From Massilia niastensis DSM 21313 (GTDB lineage Bacteria; Pseudomonadota; Gammaproteobacteria; Burkholderiales; Burkholderiaceae_D), in contig NZ_KB908076.1 of assembly GCF_000382345.1 (NCBI RefSeq), forward strand, positions 1-64,000: 64,000 bases of DNA, in the 5' to 3' direction. The notes beneath the pieces are model-generated. The model was not told where the DNA came from. It made no database searches and saw nothing but the letters and a program-made list of their open reading frames with translations. Made by a program: the position numbers and the translations under genes. Below are positions 8,443-16,251 of the stretch, piece after piece (positions within the stretch are counted from its first letter, which is position 1; every line of letters starts with the position of its first letter).

Positions 8443-9294
8443 ATGAAACAAGACATCATCGATATCCACCCGCACATCGTGTCCGACGACGAGACGCGCT
8501 ATCCGCCGGCGCCGTTGTTCGGCAAGCGCTCCGACTGGTCGAAGGAACACCCGAACACGGTCGAGGACCTGATCGCCGCGATGGACGAAGCGGGCGTGGC
8601 CAAGGCCGCCGTGGTGCATTCGTCGACCACCTACGGCTTCGACAATTCCTACGTGCTCGACGGGTGCAGCAAGTATCCGGAGCGCCTGGTGGCCGTCGGT
8701 TCGGTCGACATGCTCGACGACAACGTCGCCTCCACGATCCGCAACCACGTACACCAGAGCCTGGCAGGGCTGCGCATCTTTACCGGCGGCTCGACCAAGG
8801 ACTTCGACCCGAGTGAACTCGACAATCCCAAGTCCTTCAAGGCCTGGGAAGCCCTGGCCGAGCTGGGCCTGCCGATGTGCATCCAGACCGGTCCCATCGG
8901 GCTGCCGCAAGTCACGATGCTCGCCAGGAAGTTTCCGACCGTGAACATCATCCTCGATCACCTCGGCCGTCCCGACGTGCTCGACGGGCCGCCGTACGGC
9001 AACGCGGCCAGCCTGTTCGCGCTGGCGGACCTGCCGAACATCTATCTCAAGCTGACGCCGCGTATCTTTGGCGATGTGAAGAAGGAAAAGGCCAGCGCCG
9101 AGACCTTCTTCCCGCGCGTGGTCGCAGCCTTCGGCGCAAAGCGCCTGGCCTGGGGCTCGAATTTCCCGACCTCGCCGGGTACGCTCGAGGAAATCCTGGC
9201 GACCGCGCAGGAAGGCCTGGCCTGCCTGAGCGAGGAAGACCGCGAGTGGATTTTCGGAAAGACGGCGAAGCATCTTTATCCCGCGCTGGCTTGA
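8443..9294 (+). CDS. Amidohydrolase of the LigI-like (COG3618) family, paralogue 2
   Basis: 283 residues, clearly paralogous to the protein at 1627 (same DIHPHI start, VHSSTTYG, FTGG, LDHLGRPDVLDGPPY and GSNFP motifs). The HxH and central His metal ligands are present; the C-terminal catalytic Asp position is Asn. ATG 8443 was chosen over 8392 because it aligns with the paralogue and a purine-rich GAGAGAG stretch precedes it. It lies between ligJ and the aldolase. A lactonase or hydratase step next to oxalomesaconate hydration would make biochemical sense, but this is inference. Confidence 0.8.
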   Translation: MKQDIIDIHPHIVSDDETRYPPAPLFGKRSDWSKEHPNTVEDLIAAMDEAGVAKAAVVHSSTTYGFDNSYVLDGCSKYPERLVAVGSVDMLDDNVASTIRNHVHQSLAGLRIFTGGSTKDFDPSELDNPKSFKAWEALAELGLPMCIQTGPIGLPQVTMLARKFPTVNIILDHLGRPDVLDGPPYGNAASLFALADLPNIYLKLTPRIFGDVKKEKASAETFFPRVVAAFGAKRLAWGSNFPTSPGTLEEILATAQEGLACLSEEDREWIFGKTAKHLYPALA

Positions 9295-9324
9295 GCAAGA
9301 CCAGACACAACAGGAGAATTTAAC

Positions 9325-10182
9325 GTGAGCGACAACCGCCTGAACGGCATCATCCGCGCCTGGGAACAGGGCAAGCCGGCCTTCACCGCCTTTTCCAAGA
9401 TCGACAGGCAGAGCGCGATCGACATGAGCGAGGCCCCGTACGACGGCATCGTGTTCGAGATGGAGCACAACCCGTACGACGTGTCGGCCCTGGGCGACGC
9501 GCTGCAGTACCTGCTGAACCGCAAGCAGATCGCGGAATCGGGCTCCGTCGCCCCCGCCGTGACGCCGCTGGCGCGCATCCCGGCCAACGGCGCCGAGATG
9601 AACCAGGCCTTCGCCAAGCAGGTGCTCGACCGCGGCACCTATGGCGTGATCTGGCCGCACGTCGCCACCGTCGAGCAGGCCTGCAACGCCGTGGCCTCGT
9701 GCCGCTACGCCCGTCCGAAGAATGCGCCGCTGTACGAGCCGAAGGGCGTGCGCGGCGACGGCCCGGCCAATGCGGCGCGCTACTGGGGCCTGAGCCAGGC
9801 GGAGTACTATGCCAGGGCCGACGTCTGGCCGCTGGCGCCGCAGGGCGAGATCCTGGTCGGCCTGATGATCGAAAGCACGCAAGCGATCGAGAACCTGGAC
9901 GACATGCTGGCCAACGTCCCGGGCATCGGCTTCTGCCTGATCGGCGAGGGTGACCTGAGCCAGGAACTGGGCCTGGCGCGCCAGTACGAGCATCCGGAAG
10001 TGCTGGCCGCAATGGCGCAGATCGTCGCGACCTGCCACAAGCACGGGGTCAGGGTCGGCAATCCGCACGTCACCGCCAAGAACTACGAGCGCCTGCTGAA
10101 CGAAGGCTACCAGTTCCTGATGTCGGCGCCGCAGCGCAGCTACGGCGTGATCGGCAAGGCGCGCGAGATGGCGGGGTACTGA
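9325..10182 (+). CDS. HpcH/HpaI-family aldolase
   Basis: Class II pyruvate-type aldolase of 285 residues, probably cleaving a 4-hydroxy-2-oxo acid with a divalent metal. Seen: an EMEHNP motif with the general-base His (about residue 48), the metal-binding Glu in LMIEST (about residue 180) and Asp in GEGDLS (about residue 211). The start is GTG with AGGAG 8-9 bases before it. It could take the place of the 4-carboxy-4-hydroxy-2-oxoadipate aldolase normally found after LigJ, which belongs to another family (RraA-like). It ends 1 bp before the next ATG. Confidence 0.85.
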   Translation: MSDNRLNGIIRAWEQGKPAFTAFSKIDRQSAIDMSEAPYDGIVFEMEHNPYDVSALGDALQYLLNRKQIAESGSVAPAVTPLARIPANGAEMNQAFAKQVLDRGTYGVIWPHVATVEQACNAVASCRYARPKNAPLYEPKGVRGDGPANAARYWGLSQAEYYARADVWPLAPQGEILVGLMIESTQAIENLDDMLANVPGIGFCLIGEGDLSQELGLARQYEHPEVLAAMAQIVATCHKHGVRVGNPHVTAKNYERLLNEGYQFLMSAPQRSYGVIGKAREMAGY

Positions 10183-10183
10183 G

Positions 10184-11731
10184 ATGAATGGAGCCGAAAC
10201 CCTGGTTGATACGCTGACGGGACAGGGCGTCGACATCTGCTTCGCCAATCCCGGCACCTCGGAGATGCACTTCCTGAAGGCGCTCGAGAACCCGCGCATG
10301 CGCAGCGTGCTGTGCCTGTTCGAGGGCGTCTGCACCGGCGCCGCCGACGGTTACTACCGGATGAAGGGCACACCGGCCTCGACCCTGCTGCACCTGGGGC
10401 CGGGCCTGGCCAACGGGCTGGCCAACATCCACAACGCCAGGCGCGCCGCGTCGGGCATGGTGAACATCGTCGGCGAGCATTCGGCGTCGCACCTGAAATA
10501 CGATCCGCCCTTGATGTCCGACATCGAAGGGCTGGCGCGGCCGCTCAGTCACTGGGTGCGGCGCGTCGAATCGCCCGGCTCGGTGGCCTGGGACGTCAGC
10601 ACCGCGATCGCGAAAGCCAGCGAACGTCCGGGCAAGATCGCGACCCTGATCCTGCCGGGCGACGCCTCCTGGCAGGAGGCGGGCGCGCAGCCGCCGCTGC
10701 CCGCACCCGTGGCCGCCCAGGCCAAGGCGCCGGACGCCGCGCGCGTCGAGCACATCGCGCGGGTGCTGAAGTCGGGCGAGCCGGCGCTGGTCATCCTGGC
10801 CGGCCAGGCCACGCGCGGCCGCGCGCTGGAACTGGCGGGCAAGCTCAAGGCCGCCACCGGCTGCCGCCTGGCGACCCAGTTCTTCACCGCGCGCATCGAG
10901 CGCGGTGCCGGGCGGGTGCCGCTGGAACGCATCCCCTACGCGGTGGGGCAGGCGGTCGAGTACCTGAAGGGCTTCCGGCACATCATCACGCTCGAGACCA
11001 CCGAACCGATCGCCTTCTTCAGCTATCCCGACAAGCCCAGCCTGCTCAAGGCCCCGGACAGCGGCGTGCACGAACTGGTCGAACTCGGCGAAGACAGCGT
11101 GGCGGGACTGGAGATGCTGCTCGACGCGCTGGGCGCGGCGAACGCGCCGGCCGTGCTCCAGCAGCGCGGCGACACGAGTGCGCCGAGCGGCGCCCTGAAT
11201 CCGGCCAGCATCGCCCAGGCCCTGGCCGCGGCGCTGCCCGAGCACTGCATCCTGGTCGACGAATCGCTGACCACCGGCCGCGAGACCATGGGCCTGACGG
11301 TCGGCGCCGCGCGCCACGACCTGATCAACAACATGGGCGGCTCGATCGGCTACGCCACCCCGGTCGCCACCGGCGCGGCGCTGGCTTGCCCGGACCGGCG
11401 CGTGTTCTGCATGGTCGGCGACGGCAGTGCGATGTACACGATCCAGTCGCTGTGGACCCAGGCGCGCGAGGGCCTGGACATCACCACCATCATCTTCGCC
11501 AACAACAGCTACGCCATCCTCAAGGCGGAGTACGCCAACATGGGGGCCGGCGCGCCGGGCCCGCAGGCGCTGGCCATGATCGACATCGACCGCCCGCGCA
11601 TCGACTGGCAGGCGATGGCGAAGAGCATGGGTGTGCCGTCGGTGGCCGTCGACAGCGCCGAAGGCTTCTACAAGGCGATGGTCGCGTCGACGCGCGAACA
11701 GGGACCGTCCCTGATCGAGGTCCGGCTTTGA
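10184..11731 (+). CDS. Thiamine-diphosphate-dependent enzyme (acetolactate synthase / benzoylformate decarboxylase-like)
   Basis: 515 residues with the three domains of ThDP decarboxylases/synthases. Seen: the N-terminal NPGTSE motif (about residue 22), the activating Glu in FEGVCTGAADG (about residue 47), and the C-terminal ThDP motif GDGSAMYT ... ANNSYAIL (about residues 412-446). It may decarboxylate or carboligate a 2-oxo acid released by the upstream aldolase. No acetolactate synthase small subunit is nearby, so a biosynthetic IlvB role is unlikely. It is separated from the aldolase gene by one base, implying translational coupling. Confidence 0.82.
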   Translation: MNGAETLVDTLTGQGVDICFANPGTSEMHFLKALENPRMRSVLCLFEGVCTGAADGYYRMKGTPASTLLHLGPGLANGLANIHNARRAASGMVNIVGEHSASHLKYDPPLMSDIEGLARPLSHWVRRVESPGSVAWDVSTAIAKASERPGKIATLILPGDASWQEAGAQPPLPAPVAAQAKAPDAARVEHIARVLKSGEPALVILAGQATRGRALELAGKLKAATGCRLATQFFTARIERGAGRVPLERIPYAVGQAVEYLKGFRHIITLETTEPIAFFSYPDKPSLLKAPDSGVHELVELGEDSVAGLEMLLDALGAANAPAVLQQRGDTSAPSGALNPASIAQALAAALPEHCILVDESLTTGRETMGLTVGAARHDLINNMGGSIGYATPVATGAALACPDRRVFCMVGDGSAMYTIQSLWTQAREGLDITTIIFANNSYAILKAEYANMGAGAPGPQALAMIDIDRPRIDWQAMAKSMGVPSVAVDSAEGFYKAMVASTREQGPSLIEVRL

Positions 11732-11739
11732 TGTAACCG

Positions 11740-11767
11740 GGGTGCCGGCATCGTGACGCCGGCACCC
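11740..11767. terminator. Hairpin between convergent genes
   Basis: Perfect 10-bp stem GGGTGCCGGC / GCCGGCACCC with an 8-base loop, between the ThDP enzyme and the convergent LysR gene. No T tract follows on the plus strand, so termination strength is uncertain. Confidence 0.5.
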
Positions 11768-11778
11768 GCGGCGACAGG

Positions 11779-13095
11779 CTACAGGGGAACGGCGGATTCC
11801 CTTTCCAGTGCCCGCGCCGTCAGGCGCAATTCCTCGCGCAAGGCCTTGACGCCCGGCGAAGGCGAGCCATCGCGCCGCAAGGTCAAGCCGATCCTGCGCT
11901 CCGTGCCCCTCAAGGCGATGGGCAGCACGGTGAGCTGTCCGGCAGCGAGTTCGGAGCGGACCTGGTGGGTACAGAGCAGTGCCAGGTAATCGCTCTTGAG
12001 CAGGATGGAGCGCACGGCCATCGGGTTGTGCACCTCCAGGCGTACGGGCGGCAGGTCGAGGTCTTCGGAGCGGAACGCCGCCTCGAACGAGGTGCGGGTG
12101 CCGGTGTTGGGCAAGGGGACGACCCAGCGCGCGTCCACGACATCGCGCAGCGCCAGCCGTTCCATTGTCGAGTAGGGATGGCCGGCGCGGCAGACGACGC
12201 ACAGCGTATCGTCGAACAGGGCTTCCTGTTCGAGGTCGTCGGCGACCGAGGGGCGCAGCGTGCTGACGATCATGTCGATGTCGGCATTGCGCAGCTGGTC
12301 GATCAGGAAATCGTAGGTGCCGTCGATCACGGCGACATTGATGTGGGGGTGCAGGCCCAGGAACTGGGTGACGGCCTGCGGCACCAGGTCGACGCTCGCA
12401 TAGGGCAGGGAGGCGACCGTGACGCGTCCGTGCAGGACGCCCTGGATACTCGCGATCTCTTCTTCGGCCACCCTGAGTTCCATCAGCGTGAGCTTGATCC
12501 GGCGCAGCAGGATCTCGCCGGCCTCGGTGAGGCGCACGCCGCGCGAAGTGCGTTCCACCAGCGAGGCGCCGACCAGGTGTTCCAGGTCCCGGAGCGACTG
12601 GCTCACCGCCGGCTGCGAGAGCTGCAGGCGTTCGGCAGCCTGGGTCGCACTCCCGGTCTCCGTGACCGCGATCAGGACGAACAGCAGGCGCTCGTTGACC
12701 ATCCGCGCCAGCCGTGAGGGCCGCGTATCCCGCGCCTCCCGCGCTTCCTCGCCGGAGGCGGCCAGTTCGCGCACTTCCTGGGCGCCGAGTTCGAGCTGGT
12801 CGAGCGCGCGGGTCGCCCGCGCCACGACGATCCGGCCGGCGGCGGTGGGGACCATCCCCCGGGTATGGCGCTCGAACAAGGGCAGGCCCAGCGTCGCCTC
12901 CAGCATCTGGATATTCCGCGTGATCGCCGTCGCCGACTTGTTGATGGCGACGGCGGCGCGCGCCGTACTGCCATGGCTCACCACGGCGATCGCGGAGCGC
13001 AGCGCCTTCAGTGAAAAGAGCAAGCCTTGCTCGGCATCGCCCGCCGCACCGTCCTCGGTATCGACAGTTGCGTTCGTGTCTTCAATCTCGTTCAA
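11779..13095 (-). CDS. LysR-type regulator with two N-terminal HTH domains
   Basis: A typical LysR protein has about 300 residues; this one has 438. Two complete winged-HTH units follow one another: about residues 26-88 (STARAAVAINKSATAITRNI) and about 136-195 (SATQAAERLQLSQPAVSQSL). A single LysR effector-binding domain follows (about 205-425). The most likely start is TTG at 13095, which has GGAGGAG four bases upstream; GTG at 13116 is the alternative. It lies inside the catabolic island, convergent to the 6379 operon, and is the obvious candidate to bind the three repeated promoter modules. The effector is unknown, presumably a pathway intermediate. Confidence 0.85.
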   Translation of the reverse strand: MNEIEDTNATVDTEDGAAGDAEQGLLFSLKALRSAIAVVSHGSTARAAVAINKSATAITRNIQMLEATLGLPLFERHTRGMVPTAAGRIVVARATRALDQLELGAQEVRELAASGEEAREARDTRPSRLARMVNERLLFVLIAVTETGSATQAAERLQLSQPAVSQSLRDLEHLVGASLVERTSRGVRLTEAGEILLRRIKLTLMELRVAEEEIASIQGVLHGRVTVASLPYASVDLVPQAVTQFLGLHPHINVAVIDGTYDFLIDQLRNADIDMIVSTLRPSVADDLEQEALFDDTLCVVCRAGHPYSTMERLALRDVVDARWVVPLPNTGTRTSFEAAFRSEDLDLPPVRLEVHNPMAVRSILLKSDYLALLCTHQVRSELAAGQLTVLPIALRGTERRIGLTLRRDGSPSPGVKALREELRLTARALERESAVPL

Positions 13096-13197
13096 GTTGC
13101 TCCTCCAATGCGCCACATCAGGCGATGTGCGACAAGATTCTGCTGGGTGGGTTGTCGCCAGTCCATTGAGAAAAACCGCCTCCGCTTGTGCGCCTGG

Positions 13198-13479
13198 TTA
13201 AGTCTCGCATATGGGCAGGGCGGGAGCCAGATCCAGCTGTTCCAGTACATTGTCTTGTGACCCGCCGGCCAGGCGGCGGGTGGTCTCTTCCAGGCACGAC
13301 AGCATGAGTTGCGCGCTGGGCGTCAGGCCGCGGCTGCGGTTCCAGAGCACGCCGGCCGGGCGCAGCAGTCGGGGCAGGCTCAAGGGAAGCGTGTGCAGCG
13401 GCTGGGTGTCGATCGCGACCAGCAGGCGCAATTGCCGCGCCTTCAGGTTGACCTGCAAGTACCAGTCCAGCTCCGACAT
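13198..13479 (-). pseudogene. Internally deleted LysR-type regulator remnant
   Basis: The 93-codon frame joins a LysR N-terminus (MSELDWYLQVNLKARQLRLL) directly to a LysR C-terminus (LPRLLRPAGVLWNRSRG then LTPSAQLMLSCLEE). About 200-240 residues, comprising the HTH and most of the effector domain, are missing at residue 25-28, although the frame stays open. The N-terminus is that of regulators commonly found by protocatechuate and other aromatic-acid clusters. It lies upstream of the tandem-HTH regulator, pointing the same way. It cannot bind DNA as a LysR protein; it is most likely the scar of a deletion. A longer frame reaches 13596 but has no family match. Confidence 0.75.
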
Positions 13480-13729
13480 GTCGTTCCACCTTTCCGCTGT
13501 TGCCGGCCCTTGTATCCGATGAAAGCTTGCGTGATTGACCAGATCTTCGGGCGTCATGCCTGCATGCATTGTATAGCTGCTCACCGCTCCTCTCAAGCGG
13601 ATACTTGCGCCATCCGGCAGGCGCAGCCCCGGTCCGCATGAAACGGTATATACGGTTTATATCAGCGCATGGAAAGGGGGCGGCGAGCCGCGATCGCAGC
13701 TATCGCGGCAGACAACGAAGGCGCCCGGT

Positions 13730-13795
13730 CATAAGAAGGTTGCAGGGGATGTGGGGTGTTTCGCAGTATCTACGGACCCCCTGGCGACATATCAT
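13730..13795 (+). promoter_or_regulatory. Shared promoter/operator module, copy C (upstream of Pht5-like gene 2)
   Basis: CATAAG (13730-13735), 22 bp, GTTTcGCAGTA from 13758, TATCAT (13790-13795), with GATAA 15 bp further on as in copy B. It lies 61 bp before the ATG at 13857, in the gap 13480-13856 between the LysR remnant and the Pht5-like gene. Nothing else in that gap looks like a gene. Confidence 0.75.
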
Positions 13796-13856
13796 GAATT
13801 CGACCTTCTCGATAAGCGATCGAGCTTCGAACTCAACCAATCAGGAGTTGAACAAC

Positions 13857-14753
13857 ATGACAGCAATGACAACCGGAGTGCCGACGCTGCGCACCAACCT
13901 CGCCACCTATCCGGTCACCAGGGCGATGAAGGAGGGCAGCGTCAGGTCCGACCTGGTCCATCTCGACTTCTGCGGCCCGACCCCGGCCCACAACGGCTTC
14001 AAGGCGATGGTGCGCGAGAACGCCTTCGACGCCGGCGAGCTGGCGATCGTCACCTTCCTGCAGGCGAAAGCCTACGGCAAGCCCTACGTGCTGCTGCCGA
14101 CCCCGATCTCGGGGCGCTTCCAGCACCACTGCGCCGGCTTCAACATCGATTTCGGCCACCTGGATCCGAAGGACATCGAGGGCAGGCGGGTCGGCGTGCG
14201 CACCTATACCCAGACCACCGCGCTCTGGATCCGCGGCATCCTGCGCCACGAATACGGCGTCGATCTCGACAAGGTGACCTGGATGACGCTGGGCGACGGC
14301 CACCTGGCCGAATACGGCGATCCGGCCAACTGCCAGCGCCTGCCCAAGGGTTCCTCGATCCCCGAGATGATGCTGAACGGCGAACTGGCGGCGGCCCTGC
14401 TGGGCGAAGACATGCCGAAGGACCCGCGCGTGCGCACCCTGGTGCCGGACGCGCACGCGGCCGCCAAGGACTGGTTCGCGCGCGAGGGCGTGGTGCCGAT
14501 CAATCACATGTTCGTGGTGCACCAGGACCTGACCAGGAACCGCCCCGACATCGTGCGCGAACTGTACCGCATGATCGTCGAGAGCCGCGCGGCGACCGAA
14601 GGCGGCGTGCCCGCCGTGTTCCCGCCGATCGGCCTGGAGGCGAACCGCAAGGGCATCCAGCTGGCGATCGACTGGGCGCTCGACCAGAAGATCATTCCGC
14701 GCCGCCTGTCGGTCGACGAGCTGTTCGACGACGTCACCGGCAGCCTGGGCTGA
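13857..14753 (+). CDS. 4,5-dihydroxyphthalate decarboxylase-like (Pht5 family) protein 2
   Basis: 298 residues, paralogous to the protein at 6379 (shared D-I-E-G-R-R-V-G-V-R-T-Y motif near residue 105, P-K-G-S-S-I-P-E-M-M near 163, and PRRLSVDELF at the end). No signal peptide, so probably cytoplasmic. ATG 13857 was chosen because AGGAG sits 9 bases upstream and module C lies just before it; the frame is open further upstream without homology. It is followed by a porin gene, so uptake and conversion of the same compound may be linked. Decarboxylation is inferred from the family name only. Confidence 0.78.
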   Translation: MTAMTTGVPTLRTNLATYPVTRAMKEGSVRSDLVHLDFCGPTPAHNGFKAMVRENAFDAGELAIVTFLQAKAYGKPYVLLPTPISGRFQHHCAGFNIDFGHLDPKDIEGRRVGVRTYTQTTALWIRGILRHEYGVDLDKVTWMTLGDGHLAEYGDPANCQRLPKGSSIPEMMLNGELAAALLGEDMPKDPRVRTLVPDAHAAAKDWFAREGVVPINHMFVVHQDLTRNRPDIVRELYRMIVESRAATEGGVPAVFPPIGLEANRKGIQLAIDWALDQKIIPRRLSVDELFDDVTGSLG

Positions 14754-14883
14754 GCAGCTCCCGGGAAGCAGCGACGCTCAACCAATCGTAGTGCCAATGC
14801 TCGCGCGAGCGGGCAGGGGAGACTTTTGCCGTTTTTTTGTTCCGATTCACTGCATTGACAATAGAATGATAATGGAGACATCT

Positions 14884-16044
14884 GTGAAACACATTAAAAC
14901 AACCTACATCAAGCCCATTCTTCTCCTGGCGGCATCGTTCGCGGCCACGGCGCCGGCGTGGTCGCAGGAGGAGGGCGAGAAGGCCGGCCCCCAGGCCGCA
15001 CGCGGCAACGCTGTCCAGTTCTACGGGATGATCGACCAGGGCCTCGAGGCGGTGCATGGCCGGTTTGCCGCCACCAACGAGCGCGACACCAACTACCGGA
15101 TCAGCAACGGCATCATCACGCCGCACTTCGGCTTCCGCGGCAGCGAAGACCTGGGCGGCGGCATGCGCGCCTCGTTCAACATCGAGGGCAGCTTCACGCC
15201 GGACGACGGCATGCTCGGCATCGGCGGGCGGATCGCGGGGCGCCAGGCCCACGTCGACCTGTCCGGGTCCTTCGGCACGGTGAGCCTGGGCCGGCAGTAC
15301 ACCATGGTGCGCTATGGCTGGGAGGACGCCAACCCGTTCGGCACCGGCAACCAGGGCCTGAAACTGCTGGATCCGCGCATCTCCAACCCGCGAGCCGACA
15401 ATTCCATCACCTATATCGGCAAATGGGGGCGGCTCAGCGGCGGGGTGAACTACAGCGCGGGATGGGACGCCGTGAACGGCAACCCGGCCACCACCGCTGC
15501 CGCCAACTGCCCGGGAGAAGTGTCGGACAAGCGCCAGTGCCGCGAGTGGTCGGCAGGCCTGAAGTATACCGGCGGCTCCTGGGGCGTGGCCGCGTCCTAT
15601 GAAAGGCTGTATGGCGGCACGGCGGCCACCTTCGGGGGGCTCACCTCGCCGGACAGGACGGATACCCGCGCTGTCGTCAGCGCTTACCTGAAATTCCGCG
15701 AGAGCGGGAAACTGGGCGTCGGCTGGATCAGGCGCGACAACATGGGCATCGCGACGCCGAAGAGCGACATGGCATGGATACAGGCCATCGTACCGATCGG
15801 CCAGTATTCGCTCGACGGCCTGCTGGCCGGACTGGAGTATCGCGATTCCGCCAACAAGGCGGTACTGGTGAACCTGCGTGGCAGATACCACGTGTCGAAG
15901 CGCACGACCCTGTACGTGACCGCTGCCTTCATGAACAACAGCGGCGCCCTGAACCTGGCTGCCAGCGGCAGCTCGCCCATCCTGCGTCCGCTGCCCGGCG
16001 GCAAACAGGCCAGCGTCATTGCAGGCATCCAGCACCGGTTCTGA
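14884..16044 (+). CDS. Gram-negative porin
   Basis: Outer-membrane 16-strand type porin, about 386 residues, typical for Burkholderiales. Seen: signal peptide (KPILLLAASFAATAPAWSQ), the early VQFYGMIDQGLEAVHG strand, LGRQYTMVRYG in the eyelet region, and the C-terminal aromatic residue (IQHRF). GTG 14884 is preferred because GGAGA lies five to six bases before it and it starts a clean signal peptide; ATG 14866 and 14872 are alternatives. Its place between a Pht5-like protein and a dehydrogenase suggests it admits the island's substrate. Confidence 0.85.
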   Translation: MKHIKTTYIKPILLLAASFAATAPAWSQEEGEKAGPQAARGNAVQFYGMIDQGLEAVHGRFAATNERDTNYRISNGIITPHFGFRGSEDLGGGMRASFNIEGSFTPDDGMLGIGGRIAGRQAHVDLSGSFGTVSLGRQYTMVRYGWEDANPFGTGNQGLKLLDPRISNPRADNSITYIGKWGRLSGGVNYSAGWDAVNGNPATTAAANCPGEVSDKRQCREWSAGLKYTGGSWGVAASYERLYGGTAATFGGLTSPDRTDTRAVVSAYLKFRESGKLGVGWIRRDNMGIATPKSDMAWIQAIVPIGQYSLDGLLAGLEYRDSANKAVLVNLRGRYHVSKRTTLYVTAAFMNNSGALNLAASGSSPILRPLPGGKQASVIAGIQHRF

Positions 16045-16251
16045 ACCCGCGGCCGGGGCCTGATTGGCTCCCGCCTTGACCATCCGGTTACACCCAGGGC
16101 CGTTTTACTCAATCGACCGGAGGACGGTTCTCCGGGCAGAATGCGATGCGCCCGCCAACAGGCATCCTGGCGCATCGCCAGAACCACCTCGACCACCGCG
16201 CGTCCGCAGGAATGGCGGCGCGCTGGTGTGCGCGACAACAAGGACATCCCC

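Noticed and set aside
7996..10335. 779-codon minus-strand frame over the amidohydrolase and aldolase genes
   Set aside because: Overlaps well-supported plus-strand genes; part of its translation looks like their reverse reading.
14791..14883. Porin start at 14791
   Set aside because: The upstream 31 codons look non-coding and the signal peptide with GGAGA-spaced GTG 14884 is a better start.
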